Shown here: piece after piece, positions 54,983 through 63,760 of the stretch
How positions within the stretch are numbered: the stretch's first letter is position 1
Layout: each line of letters opens with the position of its first letter
Program-made: the position numbers and the translations under genes
Origin: Pogonophryne albipinna
Taxonomy: Eukaryota > Chordata > Actinopteri > Perciformes > Artedidraconidae
Assembly: GCA_028583405.1 (NCBI GenBank)
Contig: JAPTMU010000420.1
Coordinates: forward strand, 1 to 64,000
Direction: 5' to 3'
Length of the DNA stretch: 64,000 nt
Notes under the pieces: generated by a model
The model's input: the letters and a program-made list of their open reading frames with translations, nothing else
Told to the model about the DNA's origin: nothing
Database searches by the model: none

Positions 54983-57000
54983 TCAGGGGGCCGGGCTCGA
55001 GGCCGAAGACCGCGGCTCTCAGGGGGCCGGGCTCGAGGGCGAAGACCGGACAGCTCCGGAGGCCGGGCAGGAAGGCGCTGACGGGACAGCTCCGGAGGCC
55101 GGGCAGGACCCGGTGTCGGTGGGACAGGCTTTGGCAGGATCCCCCACGGAAGAGGACCAGGAGTTGGCAGGACCCTTGGTGAGTCCTCCAACGGAACAGG
55201 ACATAGGGCTGGCAGGACCCCCGGCAGAAGAGTAGTCGGCGGGGCCTCCAACGGGACAAGACACAGGGTTGGCAGGACCCCCGGCAGGAGAGTAGTCGGC
55301 GGGGCCTCCAACGGCACAGGACACTGGGTTGGCAGGACCCCCGGCAGAAGAGTAGTCGGCGGGGCCTCCAACGGCACAGGACACGGGGTTGGCAGGACCC
55401 CCGGCAGGAGAGTAGTCGGCGGGGCCTCCAACGGCACAGGACATAGAGTTGGCAGGACCCCCGGCAGGAGAGTAGTCGGCGGGGCCTCCAACGGCACAGG
55501 ACACTGGGTTGGCAGGACCCCCGGCAGGAGAGTAGTCGGCGGGGCCTCCAACGGCACAGGACATAGAGTTGGCAGGACCCCCGGCAGAAGAGCAGTCTGC
55601 GGGACCTCCAAAGGCTCAGGACATGGGGTTGGCAGGACCCCCGGCAGAAGAGCAGTCTGCGGGACCTCCAACGACCCAGGACATGGAGTTGGCAGGACCC
55701 CCAGCGGAACCTCCAACGGCACTTGAATAGGGATTTGAACGGAGACTCGAGAGGAGACCTGAGAGGGGACTCGAGAGGAGACTCGGGAGGGGACTCGAAA
55801 AGGGACTCGAGAAGGGACCTGAGATGGGACTCGAGAGGTGACTTGAGAGGGGACTCGAGAAGAGACTCGAGAGGGGACCTGAGAGGGAACTCGAGAGGTG
55901 ACTTGAGGGGGAACTCGAGAGGTGACTTGAGAGGGAACTCGATAGGGAACTCGAGAGAGGGCTTGAGAGGAGACTCGAGAGGGGATTCGAGAGAGGACTA
56001 GAGAGGGAACTGGAAAGGGAACTGGAGAGGGGACTGGAGAGGGGACTCGAGAGGGAACTGGAGAGGAAACTTGAGAGGGGACTCGAGAGGGAACTCGAGA
56101 GGGAACTCGAGAGGAGACTCGAGAGGTTACTTGAGAGGGGACTCGGGTAGGAACTTGAGAGGAGACTTGAGAGAGGACTTGAGAGGGACCTCGAGAGGGG
56201 ACTCGAGAGGGGACTCGAGAGGGAACTGGAGAGGGGACTCGAGAGGGAACTGGAGAGGAAACTTGAGAGGGGACTCGAGAGGGAACTCGAGAGGGAACTC
56301 GAGAGGAGACTCGAGAGGGAACTCGAGAGGAGACTCGAGAGGTTACTTGAGAGGGGACTCGGGTAGAGACTTGAGAGAGGACTTGAGAGGGACCTCGAGA
56401 GGGGACTAGAGAGGGAACTCGAGAGGGAACTCGAGAGGGAACTCGAGAGGGGACTCGAGAGGGGACTCGAGAGGGGACTCGAGAGGGGACTCGAGAGGGG
56501 ACTCGAGAGGGAACTCGAGAGGAGACTTGAGAGGGAACTGGAGAGGGAACTGGAGAGGGAACTGGAGAGGGAACTGGAGAGGGGACTGGAGAGGGGCCTC
56601 GAGAGGGAACTCGAGAGGGAACTCGAGAGGGAACTGGAGAGGGAACTGGAGAGGGAACTGGAGAGGGAACTGGAGAGGGGACTTGTGTCGGTCGGTACGG
56701 CGACAGGACTCGGGGAGCTGGTGTTGGCTGGAGAGCCAACAGGAGACGAGGTGCTGGAGTCGGCCGGTACGCCGACAGGACTCGGGGAGCTGGCGTCGGC
56801 TGGGGAGCCAGCAGGAGACGAGGTGCTGGAGTCGGCCGGTACGCCGACAGGACACGGGGAGCTGGCGTCGACTGGGGAGCCAGCAGGAGACGAGGTGCTG
56901 GAGTCGGAACTGGGGCCGGAACCATGGCTGCTGGGGCCAGCACTGGGGACGGGACCATGGCTGCTGGGGCCAGAACTGGGTCTGGGACCATGGCTGCTGG
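54622..57000. repeat. Block of minisatellites inside the LTR element
   Basis: Successive tandem repeats: 48 bp x4 (54622-54800), 45 bp x3 (54810-54945), 60 bp x~8 (about 55195-55735), 12 bp based on GGGGACTCGAGA (55735-56690, many copies), and 72 bp x3 (about 56690-56910). All unit lengths are multiples of 3, so the reading frame survives changes in copy number. Confidence 0.88.
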
Positions 57001-57585
57001 GGCCCGGGCTGCTAGTCTGGCCTTGCGACGACTCCTCTTAGCAGCCGCCTGAATACTCCGTGGACCTCCATAAGCCAGCCGAGTTCCAGAATACGACTCC
57101 TGGACAGGAGCAGGAACTGGGGCCGGTACTGAGGCTGGAACTGGAGCCGCTGGAACCGGAACAGAGGCCTGGACCATGGCTGCGTGGGCCAGGAAATCGA
57201 GCAAGTGAACATAGCTCTGCGGGCCGGTACTGGTGCATGGATCCATGGCTGTGGAAACCGGAACTGAAGCCGGGATCATGGCTGTTGGAGCACGGGCTGG
57301 AATCCTAGCCCTGCGTCTCCTAGAGGTTTTTTGGAGACTCGGTGGACCTCCAACAGGACAACTTGTGAAGCGTTGTAGCCACTCAGGCAACGAACTCCTC
57401 AACCAAGGCATCTCAGCCACCGCCATTCGTGCCCCTTCGAGGATAGCCTCTTTGTCCCTTCTAGAAGAGGCTCCTTTCCACTCGGCATGATGACATTGTA
57501 GAGAAAAGTCCAGATCGAACAGATCCAACTCGAACTCATGAAAATCCGCTGGGTACTCCAAATCGTAAAAATCCGCTGGGTCCAT
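54946..57585 (-). CDS. Repeat-built proline-rich ORF of the non-autonomous LTR element
   Basis: About 879 codons from the ATG at 57585, which lies 17 bp inside the 5' LTR. An in-frame ATG inside the LTR is also possible. The N-terminal ~90 residues are non-repetitive and acidic (MDPADFYDLEYPADF, FELDLFDLDF), followed by basic clusters (SRRRRARIPARAP). Next come 72-bp repeats (PAPRVLSAYRPTPAPRLLLA), a long (PSRV)n tract from a 12-bp minisatellite, then ~9 copies of a 20-residue repeat (PVPLEAPPTTLLPGVLPT). There is no enzymatic motif. The acidic head could be a gag-like or packaging remnant, but that is a guess. Whether the protein is made is unknown. Confidence 0.55.
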   Translation of the reverse strand: MDPADFYDLEYPADFHEFELDLFDLDFSLQCHHAEWKGASSRRDKEAILEGARMAVAEMPWLRSSLPEWLQRFTSCPVGGPPSLQKTSRRRRARIPARAPTAMIPASVPVSTAMDPCTSTGPQSYVHLLDFLAHAAMVQASVPVPAAPVPASVPAPVPAPVQESYSGTRLAYGGPRSIQAAAKRSRRKARLAARAPAAMVPDPVLAPAAMVPSPVLAPAAMVPAPVPTPAPRLLLAPQSTPAPRVLSAYRPTPAPRLLLAPQPTPAPRVLSAYRPTPAPRLLLALQPTPAPRVLSPYRPTQVPSPVPSPVPSPVPSPVPSRVPSRVPSRGPSPVPSPVPSPVPSPVPSPVPSQVSSRVPSRVPSRVPSRVPSRVPSRVPSRVPSRVPSRVPSLVPSRGPSQVLSQVSTRVPSQVTSRVSSRVPSRVSSRVPSRVPSRVPSQVSSPVPSRVPSPVPSRVPSRVPSRGPSQVLSQVSSQVPTRVPSQVTSRVSSRVPSRVPSRVPSQVSSPVPSRVPSPVPSPVPFPVPSLVLSRIPSRVSSQALSRVPYRVPSQVTSRVPPQVTSRVPSQVPSRVSSRVPSQVTSRVPSQVPSRVPFRVPSRVSSRVPSQVSSRVSVQIPIQVPLEVPLGVLPTPCPGSLEVPQTALLPGVLPTPCPEPLEVPQTALLPGVLPTLCPVPLEAPPTTLLPGVLPTQCPVPLEAPPTTLLPGVLPTLCPVPLEAPPTTLLPGVLPTPCPVPLEAPPTTLLPGVLPTQCPVPLEAPPTTLLPGVLPTLCLVPLEAPPTTLLPGVLPALCPVPLEDSPRVLPTPGPLPWGILPKPVPPTPGPARPPELSRQRLPARPPELSGLRPRARPPESRGLRPRARPPECCGLHPHARPP

Positions 57586-57602
57586 TGTTGGTTGGTGCTT
57601 TC

Positions 57603-57981
57603 TGTCACGGTGTGTGCAGCAAGCAGGACCCAAATGCAGATTAAAGTGAAAACCTTTATTTCAAGGATACTACATAAACTTTAGACAACACAGAACACTC
57701 ACCGGTGAACTCAGTCACATACGAAAGAAGCACCAACACTGAACACAGGAAGAGACAAGACTAAATACAGGGAGGGGTAATCACAAGACGAGAAACAGCC
57801 GGGCAGGGGAGGAGAAACACAAGGGCCACAGGTGAACACAATCAGATAACGAGACACACCAGGGAACTAACGACGGGAGGAAAAACACAGGGAAAAGGAC
57901 CAGACAATAACCAGGGAGGAAAACATGACATCAAACACCCAAACATACAAAACTACCAAACAACATAAGAGAATCCTGACA
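57603..57981 (-). repeat. 5' LTR of the non-autonomous element
   Basis: Same 379 bp as the 3' LTR; I find no difference by eye. The bases just inside (GAAAGCACCAACC on the minus strand) do not begin with TGG, so no standard tRNA primer site is obvious. Confidence 0.93.
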
Positions 57982-57986
57982 CATTT

Positions 57987-58394
57987 CAATGTTTTAGCTT
58001 GTTGCATCACTCTTCAGGTGACAGAAACCATTCGTTTAACTGTTGTTGCATCTACAAAAAGAGACAGGCAAAGATATCTCATCACTTGTTAGCTTTGCAC
58101 TAATACTGGTAGTCAAAAGATTAACTTTACAAAAACACTAAACGATCCTGTGTGCTTGTTGTGACTTTTTTTATTTACCATGGTCTCAGGACCTTTGTGT
58201 TTTGTAAAGTTATATTCTGATGCTAGCACTTCTTATTAACTACCAGTATTTGAAAGTGTTTTTTTAACAATAACATAATATTGTTAAAAAAAGTCATCTT
58301 TTTCAATGATTACTGAAATGTCGGTTCTCCCAGGTTCCAAAGATTCAAACAATCCGTCATCCACATTTTTGTCAGCGTTGGATTCAAAGAGGTG
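57987..58394. other. No gene seen
   Basis: AT-rich sequence between the LTR element and tRNA-iMet. It may continue the 3' flank of the RING-like exon. Confidence 0.5.
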
Positions 58395-58466
58395 AGCAGA
58401 GTGGCGCAGCGGAAGCGTGCTGGGCCCATAACCCAGAGGCCGATGGATCAAAACCATCCTCTGCTA
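58395..58466 (+). tRNA. Initiator tRNA-Met (CAT)
   Basis: 72-nt gene beginning AGCAGAGTGGCGCAGCGG with anticodon loop CCATAAC within GGGCCCATAACCC, the three G-C pairs typical of initiator tRNA. The T loop has ATCAAAAC where the usual form is ATCGAAAC. No T run follows within 30 bp. It is single-copy in this window. Confidence 0.9.
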
Positions 58467-58743
58467 ATTGTAAAAGCTTTGGGTCAGTTGAGTCCTTGTC
58501 CTTTCCATCCTTATTCAGAAGGAAGCACCTTCACAAGACTAAGCATCCATTATCGGAAATGTTAAATTGCTCAACTCTTTAGTGCCAAAGTGGACACTAT
58601 ATTGTGTCGCAAGAAGCTTTTGCAAACATTGTTGCAATAACGAGGCTCGACAACTTTTTGGTTTCAATGAACTCCTTTGGGTATCTGGAGCCTTTATGAC
58701 TTATTCAAGTAGGCCAAAAAGAGAGCATATCTGTGCTACAATA

Positions 58744-58817
58744 AGGCACTGCTGGGATTTGAACCCAGGATCTCCTGTTTACTTGACAGGCACTTTAACC
58801 AACTAAGCCACAGCACC
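58744..58817 (-). tRNA. tRNA-Thr (AGT), with unusual A33
   Basis: 74-nt minus-strand cloverleaf: GGTGCTG acceptor, CTTAGTTGGTTAAAG D arm, T arm CTGGG TTCAAAT CCCAG. The anticodon loop reads CAAGTAA, so the nearly universal T33 is A. A TTTTT terminator follows ~28 bp downstream. 58467-58743 and 58818-59094 hold no recognised gene. Confidence 0.82.
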
Positions 58818-59094
58818 CTCTTAAGCTGGGGAACACTCTGCTGTCAAAGAAGGGGAAGAAGAAAAAAGGGAGAAAAAAATTAGAGAAAAGAAAAAAGTGA
58901 CATTTTTACTTGATTGATGTGTTTTTAGCTATATGGGCACACATGGGAAACTTTTAATGTTTTTTAAATTTTTCGGAAACGCTGCAAGCGGGATTCAAAC
59001 CCGTGAACTAGGGAACTACATCAGTCTCCACAACCAACATTTACAAGAATTGAAAATTCCTCCTTCAATTATGTTTATTTTTTAAGTCACATAT

Positions 59095-59946
59095 GTGACC
59101 CGCTCTATCGAAATCAGTCGGAAGTCGCAACGGCTCATTTAAAAATAAACGTGAATTTGCGTAAAAAACTATTTTTTCGGGGTTCGGGTGTTTTGTTTGA
59201 TTTTAAACAAACAAAGTCTTGGCTTTCAGAATATGAAACTTTTATTTCCAAAATCACACGATAAATATATTTTTGAAGCTTGTAAAGGGACGAAGACAGG
59301 CACCTCTCACTCGCAATCTGCTCTTCCGCAGCGCCGCCCCCCCTCCCACCGGCTGAAATTATGAATGTAAGAGTATAGTAATCATAGATAACACGGCAGG
59401 GTCCGTTACAGTTTGTTTTCATCTGATTTAAAATAAACAAAGTCTTGGCTTTCAGAATATTAAACTTGTTTCAGCAAATTCAGATGATAAATACAACTTT
59501 GAAGCTTGTAACGGCATAATTACAAGCGGAGAACGGAGTAACTTAACGTTAACAACAGCCGGTGTTTCTCGTGAGGGTTTTCCCCGGGAAACAAACGCAA
59601 TACACACAAACGCAAAATTACGTATACACACACACTCGCGAGCTTCCCCCAGACCAGTAATCCAAACGAAAATATCTTCCCTCCGTAGTATTTTGATCAT
59701 TTGCTAGCCGCTAATAATCAATCAGATCGATGGATTCCAGAGAAGAGAAAACTTTGAAGGCCTTTTTCTCAAAATGATGACTCGGTGATAGTCATTATAT
59801 AATGTGACATATTTTTGCTTAATATTTGGAGTACAACAACAATCCTGATATCATTAGAAAGCTAGGAATCTCCTCTTTCCAGCAGTGTATACAACTCAAA
59901 ATGTGTCTTCGGGTCAATGCGACTGATTTCGATAGAGCAGGTCACA
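59095..59946. mobile_element. TA-flanked inverted-repeat element (852 bp)
   Basis: Ends TGTGACCCGCTCTATCGAAA and its near-perfect reverse complement, ~28 bp each, bordered by TA at 59093-59094 and 59947-59948. It has no transposase. The TA target suggests a Tc1/mariner-like non-autonomous element. Two internal ~50-bp stretches (near 59200 and 59440) repeat each other. Confidence 0.78.
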
Positions 59947-60539
59947 TATCATGTTTTTATTTGTTTCAAGTGTCAAGTTAAATACCTTGTAAATAATATA
60001 ACGTGACCAGTTGAAGAATGCATTTTCATCTTGTTTCATCTACTTTCCACAATTATATTTACTATATATTTGGCATTCTGTCACAGTTTTATGTTTATTT
60101 TAAATATAGTCCCTTGTTAAACAGCACTGCTTTGTATTTCATTTGTGAAAAGTGCTATATAAATAGTATATTATGACTCAATGACACGTTTACTTAAGTA
60201 CAAATGTGATGTACTTGTACTTAAGTCTTTCCATAATATGAATTGTTTTGAAAGTGTACATCACTACACCTTAGAGGTAACTATTCTACATTTTACTGCA
60301 CGTATGAATGCAGGATTTTTAGTTGTAATGTAGTATTTTAAGTCTGATATTAGTACTTTTACTTAGGTAGAGGATCTGAGTACTGCTTTAAAGAGTGCAT
60401 CTTAAAACTGTAAAATGTTGTCATCACCACTATAAATGTGGTATTTTATACAAACTATCATTAAAACACTTGTAAAACTGCTGAATACCAGTTTTGTTTG
60501 TTGAGAGAAAAAAGAAATAAGGAAATGTATTAAAACACA
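59947..60539. other. AT-rich spacer with a hAT-like repeat fragment
   Basis: 60190-60400 contains TACTTGTACTTAAGT and TACTTTTACTTAGGTAGAGG words similar to those at 17974-18078. Nothing else is recognised. Confidence 0.45.
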
Positions 60540-60787
60540 CTACAAAAGTACAATAAATACAACAAAGACTTTAAATAAAATACTGACATTAATATTCACA
60601 GGAGCAGTGTGCAGGACCCCGAGGTCCAGCACTGTGGGGTCGTCTCTGATGTCAGAGAAGCCCTCATCTTCCTCCATGACGTCCTCATGCTCTTCGATCA
60701 GCTGAGCAATCTCCTCTGAATCAGGGTGCATATCCTGCAGTGCCTGACCAGTCTGCTGCAACAGATACTGCATGCCGATTAGTTCTC
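60540..60787 (-). CDS. Second exon of an unrecognised gene fragment
   Basis: Acceptor GTTTCAG, then ELIGMQYLLQQTGQALQDMH, then an acidic run (EEHEDVMEEDEGF). It joins the exon at 61709-61895, whose last codons encode SRYTG in one frame. The coding part may end at a stop at 60540 or at a donor near 60597. It resembles a multi-copy teleost protein family of unknown function, low confidence. Confidence 0.5.
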
Positions 60788-60836
60788 CTGAAACGATAGA
60801 GAAAAGTGGATTATTGACTAAATGGAATAAAATGAT

Positions 60837-61637
60837 TAGGGATGTCCCGATCACATTTTTTTGCTCCCGATCCGATTCCGATCATTTGATTTTGACAATC
60901 TGCCGATACCGATTTTTTCCGATCTTTATGCAATGCATTAAGAGAAAAAAAGGTAACAGATAACGGCTGGTCATCCAACGCGATGAGTTCAGCTATCTTG
61001 GCTGTTATTCTTTTGGCCTTTTCACTGTTCTGGGGCAGTTTCTCTTTCCTTTTAAAAGTCTCTGAAAGTGTCGGTTGTTTCAGTGCCGTTCCCTGTGTGT
61101 ACTCGTCGTCGTGTTGTTGTTGGTGTTTGTTTCTCAGGTGGCGTGTTAGATTGGTCGTGTTGAACGTAGCTCTGTTCTTTCCACCACGCGGAACCTCCGC
61201 CTTGCAAACATTGCATCTGGCTGTTACACTGCCTTCGCTTTCAATTTTATAATACTTCCAAACTCCTGACGTTTTCTCTGTCCCGAGTCCCGAGTCCCCA
61301 GCTGAACGTAGCCTCTCGTTAGCTTACTGCTAGACACTGCGCGCCCACTCTGTTGCCAGCTTTGAGAGAAATAAGCAACCAGGTCTGAAAACAAGCCCAA
61401 AAGAAGCAACACATACATGATGTTGTGTCATTTCAAACCAAAACTAAGGCCTCAGGATGACTTTAAGACGTGAACATGGTCATTTTTGTTTTGTAACATT
61501 AAATAAATTAAAAAAAAATATTATTAAAAAAAAAAAATAAAAAAAATCCTGATCCCCGATTTTTTTTCTCCCGATCTTTTGAAAATCACGTGATCGGCTC
61601 CGATCCCCGATCACGTGATCGGATCGGGACATCTCTA
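60837..61637 (-). mobile_element. hAT element (801 bp) inserted in an intron
   Basis: Ends TAGGGATGTCCCGATC and GATCGGGACATCTCTA with the exact 8-bp duplication AAAATGAT (60829-60836 and 61638-61645). On the minus strand it encodes the start of a BED-finger protein. The remainder of a transposase is missing. Confidence 0.93.
60955..61252 (-). pseudogene. BED-finger N-terminus of hAT transposase
   Basis: Minus-strand frame with VWKYYKIESEG, CNVCKAEVPRGG, NTTNLTRHLRNKH and LKQPTLSETF. These are the CXXC and H-H parts of a BED zinc finger followed by the usual hAT linker. It ends without the catalytic domain. Confidence 0.75.
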
Positions 61638-61708
61638 AAAATGATATAAACATATTTAAAAATATTGTTTAAACGTTTATGAATTCAAACGTGTCCAAAA
61701 AGGCTTAC

Positions 61709-61895
61709 CAGTGTAACGGGAGGGTGGACAGAACTCCGGAACCATCTTCCTTCCAAAAAGCTTCTCGCAAGTCCCCTGAGTAGCTGCGTAAAGCAGATGG
61801 TCCAGTACCCAGGGCAGCAGTACCACGGTCCTGGTTCCACCTGTGCAGTCCTTCCAGCAGGTAAATATGAACATTCACGCTGTTGGCACTGGTCC
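61709..61895 (-). CDS. First visible exon of an unrecognised gene fragment, probably frameshifted
   Basis: Between acceptor TTCTAG and donor ACTG|GTAAGCC. One frame begins with ANSVNVHIYLLEGLHRWNQD; another frame covers the second half with CEKLFGRKMVPEFCPP and SRYTG, which continues into the next exon. Two frames in one exon suggest a base gain or loss, so this copy may be a pseudogene. The intron after it contains the hAT insertion. Confidence 0.5.
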
Positions 61896-62025
61896 CTAGA
61901 AGAACATTATGAAACATTAGGTTGTTAAATATTTGGGCTATGCAACACATGAACCAACATGTTTGACAGACACAAACCTGGTGTGAAGCGGTTGAGGTGT
62001 AGGTGAAAAGACTAATGATGTAGAG

Positions 62026-62191
62026 CAGGGATCGCCAACTACATTTGTCCAAGGGCCAAAATGTATCCAATAGACACTATCGCGGGCCAGCAATTTTTAT
62101 ATAGTCCACAATGCTAGTGGAGCACGCTTAGGTACTGCGGACCGCATAAAGCTTAGCAGACTCTTCACGCTAACGAAGGGTCACTTCTAGG
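62026..62191. repeat. hAT-like repeat fragment
   Basis: Begins CAGGGATCGCCAACTAC and includes AAGGGCCAAAATG and GCGGGCCAGC, words of a widespread hAT-derived repeat. The other end is not seen. Confidence 0.5.
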
Positions 62192-63070
62192 CAGGGTTGG
62201 GAGGGTTACTTTGTAAATGTAATCAGTTACTGAATACATGCTCTGAAAGTAATCAGAATACAGTTACAGATTCAGATTACTTTTAGAATACTTTTGGAAT
62301 ACTTTCTTTTTCCATAACATATGGGTATGTTTTGGGGAACAGGAGACACGTATTTTACTGTTTTAATGGCTTATCAAGAACTCAAACACAACATCTTGGT
62401 GTCATTCTGGACAGCTCTCTCATCTGCACCACACATAACAAACATCACCCGGAGTGCATTCTTTGTACTGTCTTAAAACCTTTCCTTGGAATATGTTATG
62501 AATTGTAAGGTGTCCTTGGGTGCTTTGAAAGGCGCCCCTAAATAGAATGAATCATCATTATTATTATTATTATTATCTGAAACGATGTAATCACTTTTAA
62601 AACTTGTTCCAGTCACTTGCCCCATGCATTCAGCAGCAGCAGGCCATTCACTTTGATTTGATCCCGTTATGAAATGTCATAATTTCGACAATAAATAAAT
62701 GCTACATAAACATTATCTTGCACATTTTATCTAACCATCTCCGTTTCTAACTTTCAATATATTTGAAAGATATCTCTCTCTCTCTCATCTGCGTGCGGGG
62801 GCGGGGCCTCACAGACACGCTTGCATCTCTCTCTCGCTCACAGACATGCTGCTGCGCTGTGCAGTGTGTGCACACAGTTCTGCCGGTAATGAATATTACC
62901 TTTTGTGAGGAAACTTTTCCACCAATAATTCCAATAAGTATTCCAAAATGTATTCACTTCAGGTTTACGAAAGTAACTGTAATCAGATTACTCGTTTTTC
63001 AAATGTAACGCCAGCTGAATACAGTTAGCCTACTTGATTTTTGTATTCTGATTACATAACGCCGTTACAT
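62192..63070. mobile_element. hAT-derived repeat with nested L2 3' end
   Basis: Starts CAGGGTTGGGAGGGTTAC, with many GTAATCAGATTAC words on both sides, as in fish hAT MITEs; the right terminus is truncated. 62385-62577 inside it is a LINE 3' end (CTTGGTGTCATTCTGGACAG, then AAGGCGCCCC) with an (ATT)n tail at 62555-62577. A CT-rich stretch lies at 62767-62840. Confidence 0.6.
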
Positions 63071-63590
63071 GTTGTTACGTGCTTGTGTTGCTTTTCTCTG
63101 TCTCTCTGCTGCACAGGTACACCTGGTTCGCCCCTGGCTCCGCCTCCCCCAGGTGTCCTAATGACATTCAGCTGGGGACTTTAAAAGGAGAAGCTGGAGG
63201 AGAAGAGGTCCTCTTTTCCTGTCCTGATACCGAGGGATTATATCCGTGGATTTCCTCTCACCCCAGGTGTGGATCCATTATTCTTTTGCTGTCTTTTATT
63301 GTGTGAACTCTGGAGGATGTTAGTTTAGGATTTTTCGCGGCTTTGTTTTTTTCCCAGTAGGTTGTGTTAGATCTCTGGGTAGAGGAGGGAAGTCTGGGTC
63401 CTACGGCCCATGGTGTGGCTGGCCCAGGCCCCCTTCTTCATTTTTGTTTGTTATTTGCCGTCCTCCAGACTTGGTTCCTTTTTGCCGGTAGGCATGTAAG
63501 TTACGGCTGTGCTGACAATAAATGCCCGTCGTTAACGATATTCTGTGTTTGGCGTGGTTTGTTTTTATGTTACGGGTCTTCCCACGAGCC
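63071..63590 (+). mobile_element. LTR-like sequence
   Basis: TATA-like CTTTAAAAGG near 63180 and AATAAA at ~63520 are spaced as in an LTR. The flanks share GTTACG (near 63074 and 63570), but the TG...CA ends are not clear. No coding part is present. Confidence 0.35.
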
Positions 63591-63720
63591 CGGGTACCCG
63601 CGGGTACCCGACGGGTGACCCGCAAAAAAGGTGATTCGCGGGTGGTATTTTTTCAAACGCTTTTTTCCGGGTTCGGGTCTGGGTAAAACAAAGAAGATGC
63701 GGGTCGGGTCGCGGGTGTTG
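63591..63720. repeat. GC-rich palindromic repeat
   Basis: 63591-63610 is a perfect 20-bp palindrome made of CGGGTACCCG twice. It is followed by CGGGTGACCCGC and GCGGGTCGGGTCGCGGG words, like the ends of some hAT repeats. Confidence 0.6.
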
Positions 63721-63760
63721 CATAATATCTATATTAAAATAATAATAATTTAATGTTTAA

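Larger units (their letters stand above)
54177..57986 (-). mobile_element. Young non-autonomous LTR retrotransposon (3.8 kb) with CATTT target duplication
   Basis: Two 379-bp LTRs (54182-54560 and 57603-57981) that read as identical flank a 3.04-kb internal part. CATTT occurs on both outer sides (54177-54181 and 57982-57986). Orientation is minus, shown by the AATAAA in the LTR and the G-rich tract before the 3' LTR. The interior has no gag, protease, RT or integrase, only a long proline-rich frame made of minisatellites. It must be mobilised in trans, probably by a Gypsy-like element with similar LTRs (inference). Confidence 0.93.

Noticed and set aside
55723..57308. Long plus-strand frames through the minisatellite block (GDSRGDLRGDSR...)
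   Set aside because: They are antisense to the element, which is minus strand by its LTR signals. Stop-free repeats give open frames on several strands.
58978..59040. tRNA-like T arm (CGGGATTCAAACCCG)
   Set aside because: No matching 5' acceptor strand, D arm or anticodon arm could be placed. It is at best a tRNA-derived remnant.
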